Shown here piece after piece: positions 52,986-63,381 of a stretch of DNA of 64,000 nt. The position numbers and the translations under genes are program-made. Source of the DNA: Hyaloperonospora brassicae (taxonomy: Eukaryota; Oomycota; Peronosporomycetes; Peronosporales; Peronosporaceae); the NCBI GenBank assembly GCA_947650285.1, contig CANTFL010000665.1:62001-126000 (forward strand), given 5' to 3'. The notes below the pieces were generated by a model that was given only the letters and a program-made list of their open reading frames with translations, ran no database searches and was not told the DNA's origin. Every line of letters starts with the position of its first letter. Positions within the stretch are counted from its first letter, which is position 1.

Positions 52986-55900
52986 ATGGCCGCTACCGAC
53001 ACCGCCAGCGCCGCACGTCCTCCAGCAGCAGCACCAGATGCTCCTCCTGCGTCTCGTCCGTCTGCTGCAGCTTCTACGGCACCCGCAGCGCCGCTCCCGC
53101 CGTCGCTAGAAGGCTCTGAGGAGCTCCGCCCCACGGCTTCGAACAACGTCGACACTGCGCGCCCGCTCGAGAAGGCGCGCGTGCCGCTGAAGCCGCATTT
53201 CAAGCCCCGACTGCGTACTCCGCCTCGAAGACTGCGCAGCGGCAGCGGCAGCAATACGAGTCCCAGTGGCGCTCCCCGCGAGTCGATGGACGCCCGTGCG
53301 GTACCGAGTACCAATTTGGGGATCGTCGTGGGCACCATGCGCCGTCGGAACCGCATGGGCCCACGGACGAGCTCGATCTCGGACGATGATCCGGAAGACG
53401 CGGTGCTGGCGCCGGCGCGGCGCACGCCGTCGTTGGCCCCTCGACGGAACAAGCGACAGCCGAGTTTACGCAACATGGCGTCGCTCGTGCGCTCGCATCT
53501 CTGCAGCTCGACGAGTCCCAGCGGGAGCTGCAATGGAAGTGCAAGTGACAGGGCTGAGGACGCAGATGGGGAGGGTCGAGACGCGGAGAAGCACGCTGTA
53601 GTCGACGCTGATGCTGTTTCTGGTGCTACTACAACTAGTGACGGTGACGACACTGCTGCTGTTCACAAGAGGAGAGAGCTGGAGCGCAGCAACTCGTCGT
53701 TTGCAGGCGTGGCGAAGCGCGTGGTGACAACCAGACGTGCAGCGAAAGGGTTCTTGTCCTTGTGGACAAAAGATTCTGCCGACACAGTGCACGTGTACCG
53801 CGGGATCCACATGGAAAAAAAGAAGCTCGATCTATTGGGTGTCGCGTCCGAGTACAAGGAGATCAAGCGTCGGCAGTTTTACCAAGAGCTCGTGGTGTAC
53901 TTTGTGTTCCTCACACTGCTCTTCTCGCTGCTGTCGTGGCTACCGGTGCGCGATAGTTTCCACCAGAACGACGTCGTGGGGTCTCTCACTTGTCGAGAAG
54001 AGGGCGAGTGCGACATCAAGACGTTTGCTGACATCTACGACTTTGCCGGTAAACTCAGCGACATTGTGTGTGACCGGAAAGAGGTTACAGCACAGTGGGT
54101 TCGTGTCGGTGGCGTCGGGTTTCGACAAGTACGCGTCAAGGAAGAGCGCTGTCGAGTGTACGACCGATGGGAAGCGCCTTGCTACCCGTTTTACAGTCCT
54201 GAGGTGGAGCAGAAAGATCGTTTGGTTGGAGAAAACGGCTCAGGACGTGCTTACGAGTGGAGAGACGGTCTCGGTGACTTGTCTCCTGAGGTGTACCAAT
54301 CCTCGATCGACTGGCTGTTCTTCGCACCGGTTGAGTCGTACGGCACAGGTGGCTACGCAGTAGATTTGTGCGGTCTGGACAACGTCAATGAGCTTCGGCG
54401 TGACAACTTTCTGTCCGAACATACGCGTGCAGCGGCGTTCAAGTTCGTTTTGCTAAACCCGCTGACTCGTGTGTTCACTATTGGGATGCACGTGATCAAA
54501 GTCGATCCGTCTGGTCACCTCGATCACTACGTGCACAGTTCCCATGTTCGAGTTATTGGCCATGAGAAGCCAAAGCAGTTGACGAACGATGACTACGAGG
54601 ACAACCACGCATCGTCAGAGCCACGTCTTCTTTACCGGATTCTGAGTGCCATGGATCGGTTCGTGTCGGTGGTGCAAGAAGCTGTTGACGCACGCATCTT
54701 GCTTTGGGTCGCACTGGTTCTATTCTTCATCACGTACTGCATCGGCGAGGCAACAGAGATGAGCTCAATGGGCGTAGCAACATACTTGGGATCGGACATG
54801 TGGAATCTGTTTGAGCTCACCCACTTGGCGGTACTAGCTGCAATGTTGAGCTACATGGTGCATTACCGCATAGCGTCCAGTACCTTTGCCGTGCACTTGG
54901 CAGACTTGCAGGAAGGCCGTGGCGTGGAAGAGCTTAGCCACTCTAGTTCGTTGGAGCTCTTGACCGGATTCCAGCAGCTCTCGGACCTTGCATCGCTGGG
55001 ATCTGCTATCAGTTTGCTCAAGGTGTTCAAGTTTCTACGCATGAACGCTACGCTGAACTTGCTCTGGCGTGTGCTGGGCATGGCCATGAGCGACCTCATG
55101 GGCTTTCTGGTCATTTTCAACCTGATTTTTTTGGGGTACTCAGCCATGGGCAGCTATGCCTTTGGCTTTGCTCTGGAAGAGTACTCGACGATCAGCAAGT
55201 CATATGGTACCTGTTTCCAGATGCTGGCTGGCGAAATGGACTACGCGCGACTGCGTCAAGCGAATCCTCGTATTGCACCGATTTTCATTGGCACTTTTGT
55301 GGTCTTGGTATTTCAGATCCTCGTCAACATGTTTGTGGCGATTCTGTCAGAGTACTACGAAGTCGCAAAGAACGATGAGACTGGCAGTCATGACGATGTC
55401 GAGTACGATGTGCTCGCGCGCATTCGCAGCTTTGTGAGTGCCTGTTCCCCGACAGTTGTTGTGCCGAAAGACCATGGTGTGATTCGCCTCATTCCGTGGC
55501 AGCAAGTACGTCTTATCTCGACGAACCTTGTCGACCAAGAAGAGACCCGCCAGCGTGTGCGGAAGCTGTTCCGCGGTGCTGTGTGGCGCGTTGTCGCCCT
55601 TTTGCGCTTTGGCATGAAGTTTGACCGCCGCATCAATTTCGGCGATCGCAAGGCGCACGATGGACTTGCACACAACAGCACTGGCAGCGGCTCCAGCAAT
55701 GACAGGGACGACCGGGAGCTGGTGTCGCACATTCGGTTGTCTGAGAACTTTGACCACAAGACCATCAAGGAGATGATACCGATTGGCATTACGATCCGCC
55801 TCCAGACAGACTCCATTCTTGGCGAAGGGCTTGCGCTGAAGGTTGTTCATCATAGCAAGCTGTCAGTGGAGTGCATCGTTTTGGGACCCACGGAGACAGA

Positions 55901-57263
55901 GGGTGGTGGCATTGGAGCGAGCTGGACCGAGAAGATGAGTGGTGCGCCGAAAGCAGTCTCACTTTCTCGCTCTGACTCGTCGTCGGGTTCGTTTGAGTAC
56001 GATTCCGACGATGGCGCCTCGCGCGTACGTGTGCTGGAGCTCATGGGCGGCGAGAAGCTGCGAATCCCGAGACGGCGGCTTGCGGTGCACTTGTGTCGCA
56101 CGCTGTTGCAGGAGCTCAAGATGGGTCTCTTGCGTGCAACAAAGCTGTGGAAGTACTCGAAGGACCACATGGTGGACGACTATCACCTCGGGCTGCTATT
56201 CGATCGAGTCCGTGAAGACGGCCGCACGAGCTTACGGCTTGATGAGATCTCGCGCATGTTGGATCTGTTCCTGCGCAAGGACAGACGCAAGGCCATGTGC
56301 TCGCAATCAGACGTGCAGCGCGAAGCCCTTCACGTGATGTATCGTTTCCGCAAGTGTCTGATTGACATGCCGTCTCGCGAAAAGGAAGGCCACAACTACC
56401 ACCCGAAGCCCGTCGACACGTCCAAGGTGGAGCTAGGCCCGCTTGAGTATCTCGGTGATGTCCTGGCTCGCAATTGCCACGACATGTGGGCACTGGAACG
56501 TCTCAAGCAAGGCTGGCGATACGGTATTGAGCGCGACGACGAGAGCAAGAAGCATCCGAACCTCGTTCCGTACAAGTTGCTGTCTGTGGAAGAACAAGCG
56601 TTCGACTACCGGTCGTCCATTGAAACGATCAAGACGATTGTCCTCATGAACTACACGATCACGCGCTCGAGTCACCAGCGCTCTCTCAGCGGTTCTTTCC
56701 ACGACTCTATCTCCCGGTCAACGTCCATGATGTCCGACATTGGTGATGGCCTCGGCGGCAGCAACAGCTCAATTGTTAGCTGTGGGTCTGACACGACGAG
56801 TCCACGCGCTCAGGACTCGGCTGTCTTTGAGGAGTTGGGCACTGCGTTTCACCCGGGCGCGCCAGCAAGAGCCGTGCCGTCTTTGCTGCGCGAAGCCATG
56901 AGCTTCCGTCGCAACAGTCTGATGAGCGACTCCCCGTACTTCACGACATACGGAGAGGATAACATTGAAGTGTATCGCCCGCTCCCCATCGACACGACGA
57001 CGGTGGAGCTACCGCCACGACTACTGCGTCTTGTGGACCTCTTGGCTGAAAACGCGCACGAGGTCTGGGCGAAGGGTCGGATGGACGAAGGCTGGACTTT
57101 TGGCCCGCAGCGCGATGACGGCACGAGGAAGCATCCGTGCCTGGTGCCGTACGTGTTCCTTACGGACGACGAGAAAGAGTACGATATCAATATCGCCAAG
57201 GAGACCCTCAAGACGCTGATTGCGATGAAGTTTACGATTGTGGATCGCTCGAGCAAGTATTGA
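52986..57263 (+). CDS. Polycystin-type TRP channel with two RyR domains
   Basis: A single exon of about 1425 residues from ATG 52986. A disordered, Ser/Arg/Pro-rich N-terminus precedes TM1 (residues 297-320, YFVFLTLLFSLLSWLPV). A large luminal or extracellular loop of about 250 residues, as in polycystin-2, leads to TM2 (571-592), TM3 (605-628), further segments, a pore helix near 745-752 (MLAGEMDY) and TM6 (766-790, FVVLVFQILVNMFVAIL). The C-terminal half carries two RyR repeats, near 1143-1225 and 1335-1425: each has VEL, a conserved LAxNxHxxW-like core, GW and HPxLVPY, as in ryanodine receptors. It is predicted to be a calcium-permeable cation channel of intracellular or ciliary/flagellar membranes. 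The ligand and location are inferred. Confidence 0.88.
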   Translation: MAATDTASAARPPAAAPDAPPASRPSAAASTAPAAPLPPSLEGSEELRPTASNNVDTARPLEKARVPLKPHFKPRLRTPPRRLRSGSGSNTSPSGAPRESMDARAVPSTNLGIVVGTMRRRNRMGPRTSSISDDDPEDAVLAPARRTPSLAPRRNKRQPSLRNMASLVRSHLCSSTSPSGSCNGSASDRAEDADGEGRDAEKHAVVDADAVSGATTTSDGDDTAAVHKRRELERSNSSFAGVAKRVVTTRRAAKGFLSLWTKDSADTVHVYRGIHMEKKKLDLLGVASEYKEIKRRQFYQELVVYFVFLTLLFSLLSWLPVRDSFHQNDVVGSLTCREEGECDIKTFADIYDFAGKLSDIVCDRKEVTAQWVRVGGVGFRQVRVKEERCRVYDRWEAPCYPFYSPEVEQKDRLVGENGSGRAYEWRDGLGDLSPEVYQSSIDWLFFAPVESYGTGGYAVDLCGLDNVNELRRDNFLSEHTRAAAFKFVLLNPLTRVFTIGMHVIKVDPSGHLDHYVHSSHVRVIGHEKPKQLTNDDYEDNHASSEPRLLYRILSAMDRFVSVVQEAVDARILLWVALVLFFITYCIGEATEMSSMGVATYLGSDMWNLFELTHLAVLAAMLSYMVHYRIASSTFAVHLADLQEGRGVEELSHSSSLELLTGFQQLSDLASLGSAISLLKVFKFLRMNATLNLLWRVLGMAMSDLMGFLVIFNLIFLGYSAMGSYAFGFALEEYSTISKSYGTCFQMLAGEMDYARLRQANPRIAPIFIGTFVVLVFQILVNMFVAILSEYYEVAKNDETGSHDDVEYDVLARIRSFVSACSPTVVVPKDHGVIRLIPWQQVRLISTNLVDQEETRQRVRKLFRGAVWRVVALLRFGMKFDRRINFGDRKAHDGLAHNSTGSGSSNDRDDRELVSHIRLSENFDHKTIKEMIPIGITIRLQTDSILGEGLALKVVHHSKLSVECIVLGPTETEGGGIGASWTEKMSGAPKAVSLSRSDSSSGSFEYDSDDGASRVRVLELMGGEKLRIPRRRLAVHLCRTLLQELKMGLLRATKLWKYSKDHMVDDYHLGLLFDRVREDGRTSLRLDEISRMLDLFLRKDRRKAMCSQSDVQREALHVMYRFRKCLIDMPSREKEGHNYHPKPVDTSKVELGPLEYLGDVLARNCHDMWALERLKQGWRYGIERDDESKKHPNLVPYKLLSVEEQAFDYRSSIETIKTIVLMNYTITRSSHQRSLSGSFHDSISRSTSMMSDIGDGLGGSNSSIVSCGSDTTSPRAQDSAVFEELGTAFHPGAPARAVPSLLREAMSFRRNSLMSDSPYFTTYGEDNIEVYRPLPIDTTTVELPPRLLRLVDLLAENAHEVWAKGRMDEGWTFGPQRDDGTRKHPCLVPYVFLTDDEKEYDINIAKETLKTLIAMKFTIVDRSSKY

Positions 57264-58096
57264 TTGGTGCCGGATGGCTGGGAGCTGTAATGAATGCTGC
57301 GCGTGTGGCCGTTCGTAACGAACGCATCGGGTGGCATGTCGTGCAAAGAGAGCAGCTGTACTCCAGTGGATCGGGCGTCAACGCGAGCAGTGTGCAACAC
57401 TTTGTGATTTCGGGTCGGACGGCTCATGTGCTCTTCCTCATGATCGTCGCTCTGCTATCGGACAGCTCATCATGGCTTCGATGCACTGTGCGATGTTCGC
57501 GTGAAGGTAGCGAGTTGGCACATGGCATAACTTGCGAGACGAGGCGTCCGGCAAACTGCATTGGGCTGGACAGAGATCTCACGGTAATGAACGTAGCGGA
57601 AGGCGTCAGTGAAGCGCGATCGGCATGTGCCAGTAGACTCGACCTCGACTCTTTGAGCCCATAGTCGACATCGGAGTCCGAGCGTCACACGGATGTTTGG
57701 TCCACACACGCACGCACATACACACAGCCGAGTCGATGCAAGTTGCGAATTGCGTACAGTGTGCACACCTACAGCCGATAGAAAAGCATCAGAAAACAAC
57801 CGATAGTTTTCGTTGGGATTGTTCGTTTACATGTTGCAACACCTGCATTTGGCTCGTGCGTGTATTCTCTCCTCGTCTCGCGCGCTGTCGCTATCCCTAT
57901 TTCGTACATTAACTTACAAAGCCATCATCGCCGTGCATTACCTCTGCCTGGTCGCGCCGCTCGTTCCTTCCTCGCTCTTCTTCTATCCGTTTTTTCTCGT
58001 CATGTTTCTTCCATCAAAACACTCACTTTACTCACCACAACACACACACGCACACACATGGGCTGCTCTATCGAGCCACATGATGTGCCTTGCTTC
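57264..58096. other. Convergent intergenic, no gene seen
   Basis: The channel and the kinase converge across 833 bp. Short CA-rich runs occur near 57700-57725 and 58040-58060. The longest frames are unremarkable. Confidence 0.55.
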
Positions 58097-59509
58097 CTAA
58101 CTGAAGCAGCTGATGCTGCGCACCTTCTTCTTCGTCTGGCCCTCAAACATACTCTCGGCTTGGCACGTGGATGCAGCTACGACGGCATCGAAAAAAACAA
58201 TACCGTCCTTGTCCGCGCTCAAGCCCATGTCCTCCTCTACACGCGTCACCGCCTTGGCAACGACCAGCTCCAGCTGCGACGGCGACGAAAAGTCCCCGTC
58301 GCGTTGCAACAGACTGCCAATCTCGAACAACGAAAACCCAGCCTCTGCCCCACGCTTCAGCACCGCCGTGCACACACGCATCGTCGTCACACACTCCTCC
58401 TCGATTCCAACAGCACGCAGCACGGCCGCGTCGCGCTCTTCGATGAGCGACGCAATGTGCTCGAGCTCAGCACACGTAAACGGAAACTCGGCTTGCGGCC
58501 ACTGCAGCCAGTCAAACGTCGCGCCGTCCAAGTGCTTGTACGACGGCAAACAAAAGCCGTGGTCGATCGGGACCATGCCAAATGTCTGGTCGTGGGCCCG
58601 CGCTTGCAGCAAAATGTTGCCAGCATGGCGGTCCGTGTTAAAAAGACGCACGTCGAGAATGCCAATCTTGTGCACCTCGGGGATCGCAAACTTCAGCGTG
58701 CCAATGTCTTCCGCTGAGCACTGCGAGGCTACAAACTGCTGCATCGATCCCTCCTTTGCTTCTCCACCCACACTCAACACCATCAAATTCGTCACAGGTA
58801 CACCACTAAAATTGCCATACGCGTCGTCCAGCAAATAGGCCGCACGTTCGCGCAGAGCGCCATTGCCAATGCGAAAGCCCTTGTTCACCGGGTGTTCCGT
58901 CACGCCGACGACCGCATTGTCCTTCACGTATCCTCTCGGGTTCTTCGGCGCCATGTACTCTTCATCTCTCGGCTTGAACACACCCATTGGAGTCGCTTTG
59001 GGCGTCCCGTCGGTCGTCAAGTAGTACACGCCGCCACAGCCGTCACTCGTCATCTCGAACGTACTGCTCTGGTCCCGCACGAGGCACTCGACCTGCTCCG
59101 CAAACCGCTCGCACGCCTCCGAGTTGAACCACGAGGCTTTCACCGCACAAACCGGCTCTGTCTCTGGCTCCACGTGCTTCCACGTCGTCTCCCGTGAGCC
59201 AACAGCAGTAGCAGTAGCATTAGCTGCAGCCTTAGTAGCCGTCGCTGCAGTACTCCATAGCGGTACACGGTCGTGTCTGAATGGCGACGTGCACCGCACT
59301 GGCAGCAGACGGAGCTGCACGATCGGGTACAGCTTCTTGACGACTGTCTGCTGCAAGAGCCCTTTGGCGTTGAGCATAGCGGATCCGTGGAGCCGCATGC
59401 GGCCAAAGCGACTCGCGACGCGCTTCGGTCCGTCCTCAATGGCCCGCGACGTCTCTCGCCCGGCGGTCGCCGCGCTCCCACGATGAGTGAACCAGTCCGT
59501 CGCACCCAT
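58097..59509 (-). CDS. PI4K-gamma-like (PI3/PI4-kinase fold) protein
   Basis: A 470-residue single exon from ATG 59509. The catalytic pattern of the plant-type PI4K-gamma / UbDK group is clear: GGVYYLTT, GVFKPRDEEYMAPKNPRGY (nucleotide-binding Lys), REAAYLLDDA-like LRERAAYLL, GSMQQFV, then ILDVRLFNTDRHAGNIL near residue 290 (catalytic loop) and VPIDHGFCLPSYKH (metal-binding Asp). Plant relatives carry N-terminal ubiquitin-like domains and some act as protein kinases. Here the first 140 residues hold no ubiquitin-like domain. Whether the substrate is lipid or protein cannot be told from sequence. Confidence 0.88.
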   Translation of the reverse strand: MGATDWFTHRGSAATAGRETSRAIEDGPKRVASRFGRMRLHGSAMLNAKGLLQQTVVKKLYPIVQLRLLPVRCTSPFRHDRVPLWSTAATATKAAANATATAVGSRETTWKHVEPETEPVCAVKASWFNSEACERFAEQVECLVRDQSSTFEMTSDGCGGVYYLTTDGTPKATPMGVFKPRDEEYMAPKNPRGYVKDNAVVGVTEHPVNKGFRIGNGALRERAAYLLDDAYGNFSGVPVTNLMVLSVGGEAKEGSMQQFVASQCSAEDIGTLKFAIPEVHKIGILDVRLFNTDRHAGNILLQARAHDQTFGMVPIDHGFCLPSYKHLDGATFDWLQWPQAEFPFTCAELEHIASLIEERDAAVLRAVGIEEECVTTMRVCTAVLKRGAEAGFSLFEIGSLLQRDGDFSSPSQLELVVAKAVTRVEEDMGLSADKDGIVFFDAVVAASTCQAESMFEGQTKKKVRSISCFS

Positions 59510-62128
59510 TCGTCGTGCTCTCTCGTGCGCTCTGCTGGTAATCCGTCTGGTCGGCCGTCTTCAGGCGACGTGCGTAGTCGGATGGAGGTCGGAAGCGAAG
59601 CGGCCGAAGAACGAGAACGAGAGAACGAGAGAGCGGGCGAGAGAGAGCGAGAGACAACGACGACGACAGCGACGACGTTGACGTCTCTCTTCGAGCGGCA
59701 GTGGGACGGCGGGAGCGGGCGACAGAGAGGGAGAGAGAGTGAGAGAGAGAGAGAGAGTGTGGGCGGAAGTGTGGGCGGATGCGCTTGTGGGTCGGTCTTC
59801 AAATTGAGGAATGGCGTGGCCGATAAAAGGAGCCAGTGTATGAGTTATCAAGAGGACCTGTGAGAGTTGGTACGTCGTGCCGACGGTTTCCGCTTGAGGT
59901 TTTATTCACACGTGGAGAGGGGGGGGAGCAAAAAAGACACGGGCGAGGCGGGGGCGAGCGAGAGGGAGGACAGAAGAGCGGAAGAGACAGAGGGAGAGAA
60001 AGGGCAGGGACGGAGCGCATGATTATGCAGCCGACCAGAGAGAGAGAGCGATGAGTCGACTGTCCTGAGGTTATTTGGTCGTGCTCAGGAGACGAGTTGA
60101 AAGCCATGGCGGGCGCTATTTACAGTCGCAATTGTGGGTATGTGCGTGTGGGGTTTGCTCTCTCGTACACGTCGAGATGACGTGCGCGTGTGTGCGTGCG
60201 ACACGGTTTGAGTTACTTTTTCGTCAGGAGAAGCACGGTCGGGCGCAGTCCACTGCGGTACGGACGCGTCGTTGGTCGGATATCTGCGTAGTTTTTTTTT
60301 CTCGATCCGGCAGGAAAAAGTCGCGGGAGTGTCCACCGCTTAAGGCCTGTGAGGCACCGACCACAAACCCCGCGAGCGTTTCGTGCGGTTGTCGCATCGG
60401 GTGTGCCAACGCTGCAGTTGCCCGAGCGCTCGTTGTGAGAAATCGTTGGGCCATTGAGCGCAGCGCCAGCTGGTCGTGTCCCACTGACGGGTTACAAGCA
60501 CGCGACGAGACAAAGTTGTCTCGTGGACTACCGTTTCCGTCGTTGCACGAGGCGGAGGAGGAGCGAGCGCGAGAGCAACTGCAGCAGCAGCAGTTGTCGT
60601 CGTCGTGGTCAAGTGATTGCCATCGCCATTGGCCTCAAAGCAGTGGCCGCAAAGCCAACGGTCGGGCCGATCACACCTTTGACAGGTACGAAATGTCTCT
60701 GTCAACAGCAGCGAGACGGCTGTCGTCACCACGCAGCGTCGTCGTCGTTGGGCGGGGATAGTGCACTGAAGAAAGGGCACGAGCGCTGTAATGTCTGCTG
60801 GCTTGGACTGCCCCATGCTCGGGAAAGTCGCACGACCGTATACAGTACCAACTACCACTGATACTACTACTACTACTTCGACGAATACTACTCCTACAAC
60901 TGCGACTATCACTACTACTGCTACTACTTCGATGCGTATCATCACCACGTTTTGACGTCATTCGACATTCCACGCAGCGGTTGCCGCGTCGGTGAGATAA
61001 CGTCGTCAAACCGACGGAGACGCTGTCGCCCCTTCCCGCTCGTGTCGTCTGCCTCATACCGAATCGACACGAAACGCATACCGGTATCGCAACAAGTATG
61101 GTCGACGTCCGGCAGTATCCCTCCCCCCTCTCTCTCTCCCTCCAGCCGCCGGTACAGTCGCTGATACGGACGCCGCGTGACGATTGCTACGTGGGACGCG
61201 ACAATGTCGTCATCGCGCCAGTCACTGCTGTCTCACTTGCACGGCACTGACTGACTGACCTGCATCTGATGGGCGAACAATACCAGCACAACAACACATA
61301 CAGCAGCCACAACAGCCACAACAATATGATCACCACTCTCCACTCACGCAGACCAGCGGCCAGCACCGACAGGTGTCGCGCCTCGCTCGCTCGCGCAACT
61401 TGCTGCTCGACGGTCCGTCTGTAGCGCCGCGAGCTTCCATCGGGCCAGTGCCCGCGATCTTACTGGTCCCTCAAGAGCCACCTTTCGATTCTTTGGCGCA
61501 GGTGCAGCTGGTCCTGTCCAGACCTCCCCGGGAAAAAAAGTGGCGTGGTCCACGAGGGCCGTCCAGCGGCCGTATCAGCAGCCACGTCCTGCTCGTACTA
61601 CTACGCTCGCAGCCGAGTCGGGGCCTGCGAGCGCGCGCAGTCGTCGTCGCACATCCTTCTGATTAGCCGCGTCCTTTTTACGCTCGTCTGGGCGACGGCC
61701 GAGGGGGGGGGGGCGAGAGAGCCACCGCACGTCATTGTGATTGGTGCGTGCAGTCCGCGCAGCCTGCAGCGCGTCTTTGACGAATCAGTTGAGCTCCTCG
61801 ACCCACCCGGATCGCGGTCTCCGCTGCCGTGAGTGGTCCAAAAGCCGCCCCCTGCCCGCGCTCATTCGCGCAGCGCTATTTGTCGACTATTAGCGAATCA
61901 TCGGCTTCCGCCGTGCCCGGGTTCGGTGGCTCGCGGCAGCAGCCCGGGCGGCCCATATGCCCGGCAGTCTCCGATGCAGTAGTAGTGGTCACCCCTCTTC
62001 CTCCTCCTCCTCCTCCTCTTCGCCTCGTCCTCCCCCCATCGTCCATTCAGAGGTTTGCCCTGGGCTCAGCAAGCGCCGTGTGTCGCGTCCCTCCAGTGTG
62101 CGCCCCCCGCCCGCCCGCTCTCGTCGCC
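59510..62128. promoter_or_regulatory. Large divergent intergenic with simple repeats
   Basis: 2.6 kb between the kinase and cyclin starts. GA-rich microsatellites fill 59610-59760 and 59930-60055, and an imperfect ACT array fills 60845-60950. Frames on both strands are opened by these repeats. The cyclin frame runs open from 61829 without an ATG, so the last few hundred bases may be a long 5' leader. No separate gene was supported. Confidence 0.5.
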
Positions 62129-63295
62129 ATGTCGCTGCACGTCCGTCCGCCGTCGCGGATGCCCTCCACACTGCCCATGTCGTGCGACACGGCCGCGCAC
62201 GAGACCATTCAGTGGGCGCTCCTCAAGGAGAAGCACTACACGGCCGTGCGCAATCCGCGCTACTTGTCGCAGATCCAGCACGACGGCATGACGGCCACGT
62301 GGCGGCTCCGGGTCTGTCGCTGGATGTTTGAGACCGCGCGGGAGTTTGACCTGCAAATGGACACAGTGTTCACAGCGCTGCACTTCCTCGACCAGTACCT
62401 CAGTGTCCACTCGGTCGACCGCGTCACGCTGCAGCTCCTGAGCATGATCTGCATGTGGACAGCCAGCAAGATGCACGAGGGCCGACCCATTCTCCTCGAA
62501 GAGATGGCGCTCATGTGCGAGCGCAAGTTCTCTCGAGGCCAAATGGTCGACGCCGAAGCGCAGCTCGTGCGGCTTGTCCAGTTCCAGTTCAACCCGCCAA
62601 ACGTCTTCACCATGGCGAGGGACTTTGTCTCGGAGCTCCCGTTCGGGGACGACAAGGACCGACGGGCCAACTGCGTCGCCTCCGTCTTCAACGTCCTCGA
62701 GCGCGTGGCGGAGGACATGTCGCTGCTCGACTGCTCTGTCTCTAGTCTTGCCAAAGCCGCAGTGCAGCTCGTGGCCAAGTCCGAGTACAACCTCTCGATC
62801 GCACAGCTGCTCAAGGCGCTCAAGCTCGTGAAGGTCGAGGAAGACGCTTACCGCACAGCCTTCAAAATTGTGCGGGGCGCCTACTTTGGCACGTCTGTCG
62901 TCTCGCCAAAGCCTCCGACGCCACGAATTGTCACGAACCCCGAGGTGTTGGAGCCCATTAAGTCTCTCACGCAAAGCCCTACGGCGATCGAACAAGTGCC
63001 GCACTTCCACGATGACGGAGTAGCGTCGTCATTTGCCACCGTCAGTGGCCTGGTCGACTCGGATCTCGTTTGCACCGAGACGCTGTCTCCGTCGCCGTCC
63101 CAAGCACCTCCTGCGCCCGTGCGATCGGCTGCGTCGACCTCATCGACTTCGTCGACTATTGGTGTCCCTCGGACTGCGTCGACCTCATCGACTTCGTCGA
63201 CTATTGGTGTCCCTCGGACTGCGTCATCACCTGCGCGGTCCGACGTGTCCGACACCGAGCGACCTAACAAGCGTCAGCGCAAGCTGAGCATGTAG
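62129..63295 (+). CDS. D-type-like cyclin
   Basis: 388 residues from ATG 62129, chosen because it is the first in-frame ATG and sits in a good context (GCCATGT). The cyclin box spans roughly residues 35-165: WRLRVCRWMFETAREFDLQ, ALHFLDQYLSVHSVDR, and MWTASKMHEGRP, which holds the Lys that, with a downstream Glu, contacts the kinase partner. A second cyclin fold follows to about residue 250 (VERVAEDMSLLDCS-like, AVQLVAKSEYNLS). The C-terminal tail is Ser/Thr/Pro-rich and ends in a basic cluster (RPNKRQRKLSM), a likely nuclear signal. It should bind and steer a cyclin-dependent kinase. No LxCxE retinoblastoma motif was seen near the N-terminus. Confidence 0.85.
   Translation: MSLHVRPPSRMPSTLPMSCDTAAHETIQWALLKEKHYTAVRNPRYLSQIQHDGMTATWRLRVCRWMFETAREFDLQMDTVFTALHFLDQYLSVHSVDRVTLQLLSMICMWTASKMHEGRPILLEEMALMCERKFSRGQMVDAEAQLVRLVQFQFNPPNVFTMARDFVSELPFGDDKDRRANCVASVFNVLERVAEDMSLLDCSVSSLAKAAVQLVAKSEYNLSIAQLLKALKLVKVEEDAYRTAFKIVRGAYFGTSVVSPKPPTPRIVTNPEVLEPIKSLTQSPTAIEQVPHFHDDGVASSFATVSGLVDSDLVCTETLSPSPSQAPPAPVRSAASTSSTSSTIGVPRTASTSSTSSTIGVPRTASSPARSDVSDTERPNKRQRKLSM
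63130..63219 (+). repeat. 45-bp perfect tandem duplication in the cyclin tail
   Basis: Two identical 45-bp units (63130-63174 and 63175-63219) encode two copies of a 15-residue Ser/Thr-rich segment ending TIGVPRT. The frame is preserved. Perfect identity implies a recent event. Confidence 0.92.
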
Positions 63296-63381
63296 ACACG
63301 CGATAGGAACCACCAGCGGTGTAGAACGCAAAAAGCCACACAAACTAAGTTATACTCCCACCCACTTGCTCCAGCCTCTCG

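Noticed and set aside
52937..53653. 238-codon minus-strand ORF opposite the channel's N-terminus
   Set aside because: It is Ser/Ala-rich shadow sequence of a GC-rich coding exon, with no independent domain.
60340..60948. 202-codon minus-strand ORF with a Cys/His cluster (CQRCDRPDRWLCGHC)
   Set aside because: The N-terminal third is the ACT microsatellite read as Val repeats, and the Cys spacing fits no finger that I know. It lies in the likely leader of the cyclin gene.
61829..62128. N-terminal extension of the cyclin frame beginning at a GTG
   Set aside because: It is Pro/Ser-rich, has no ATG, and the ATG at 62129 directly precedes the conserved protein. It is more likely 5' leader.
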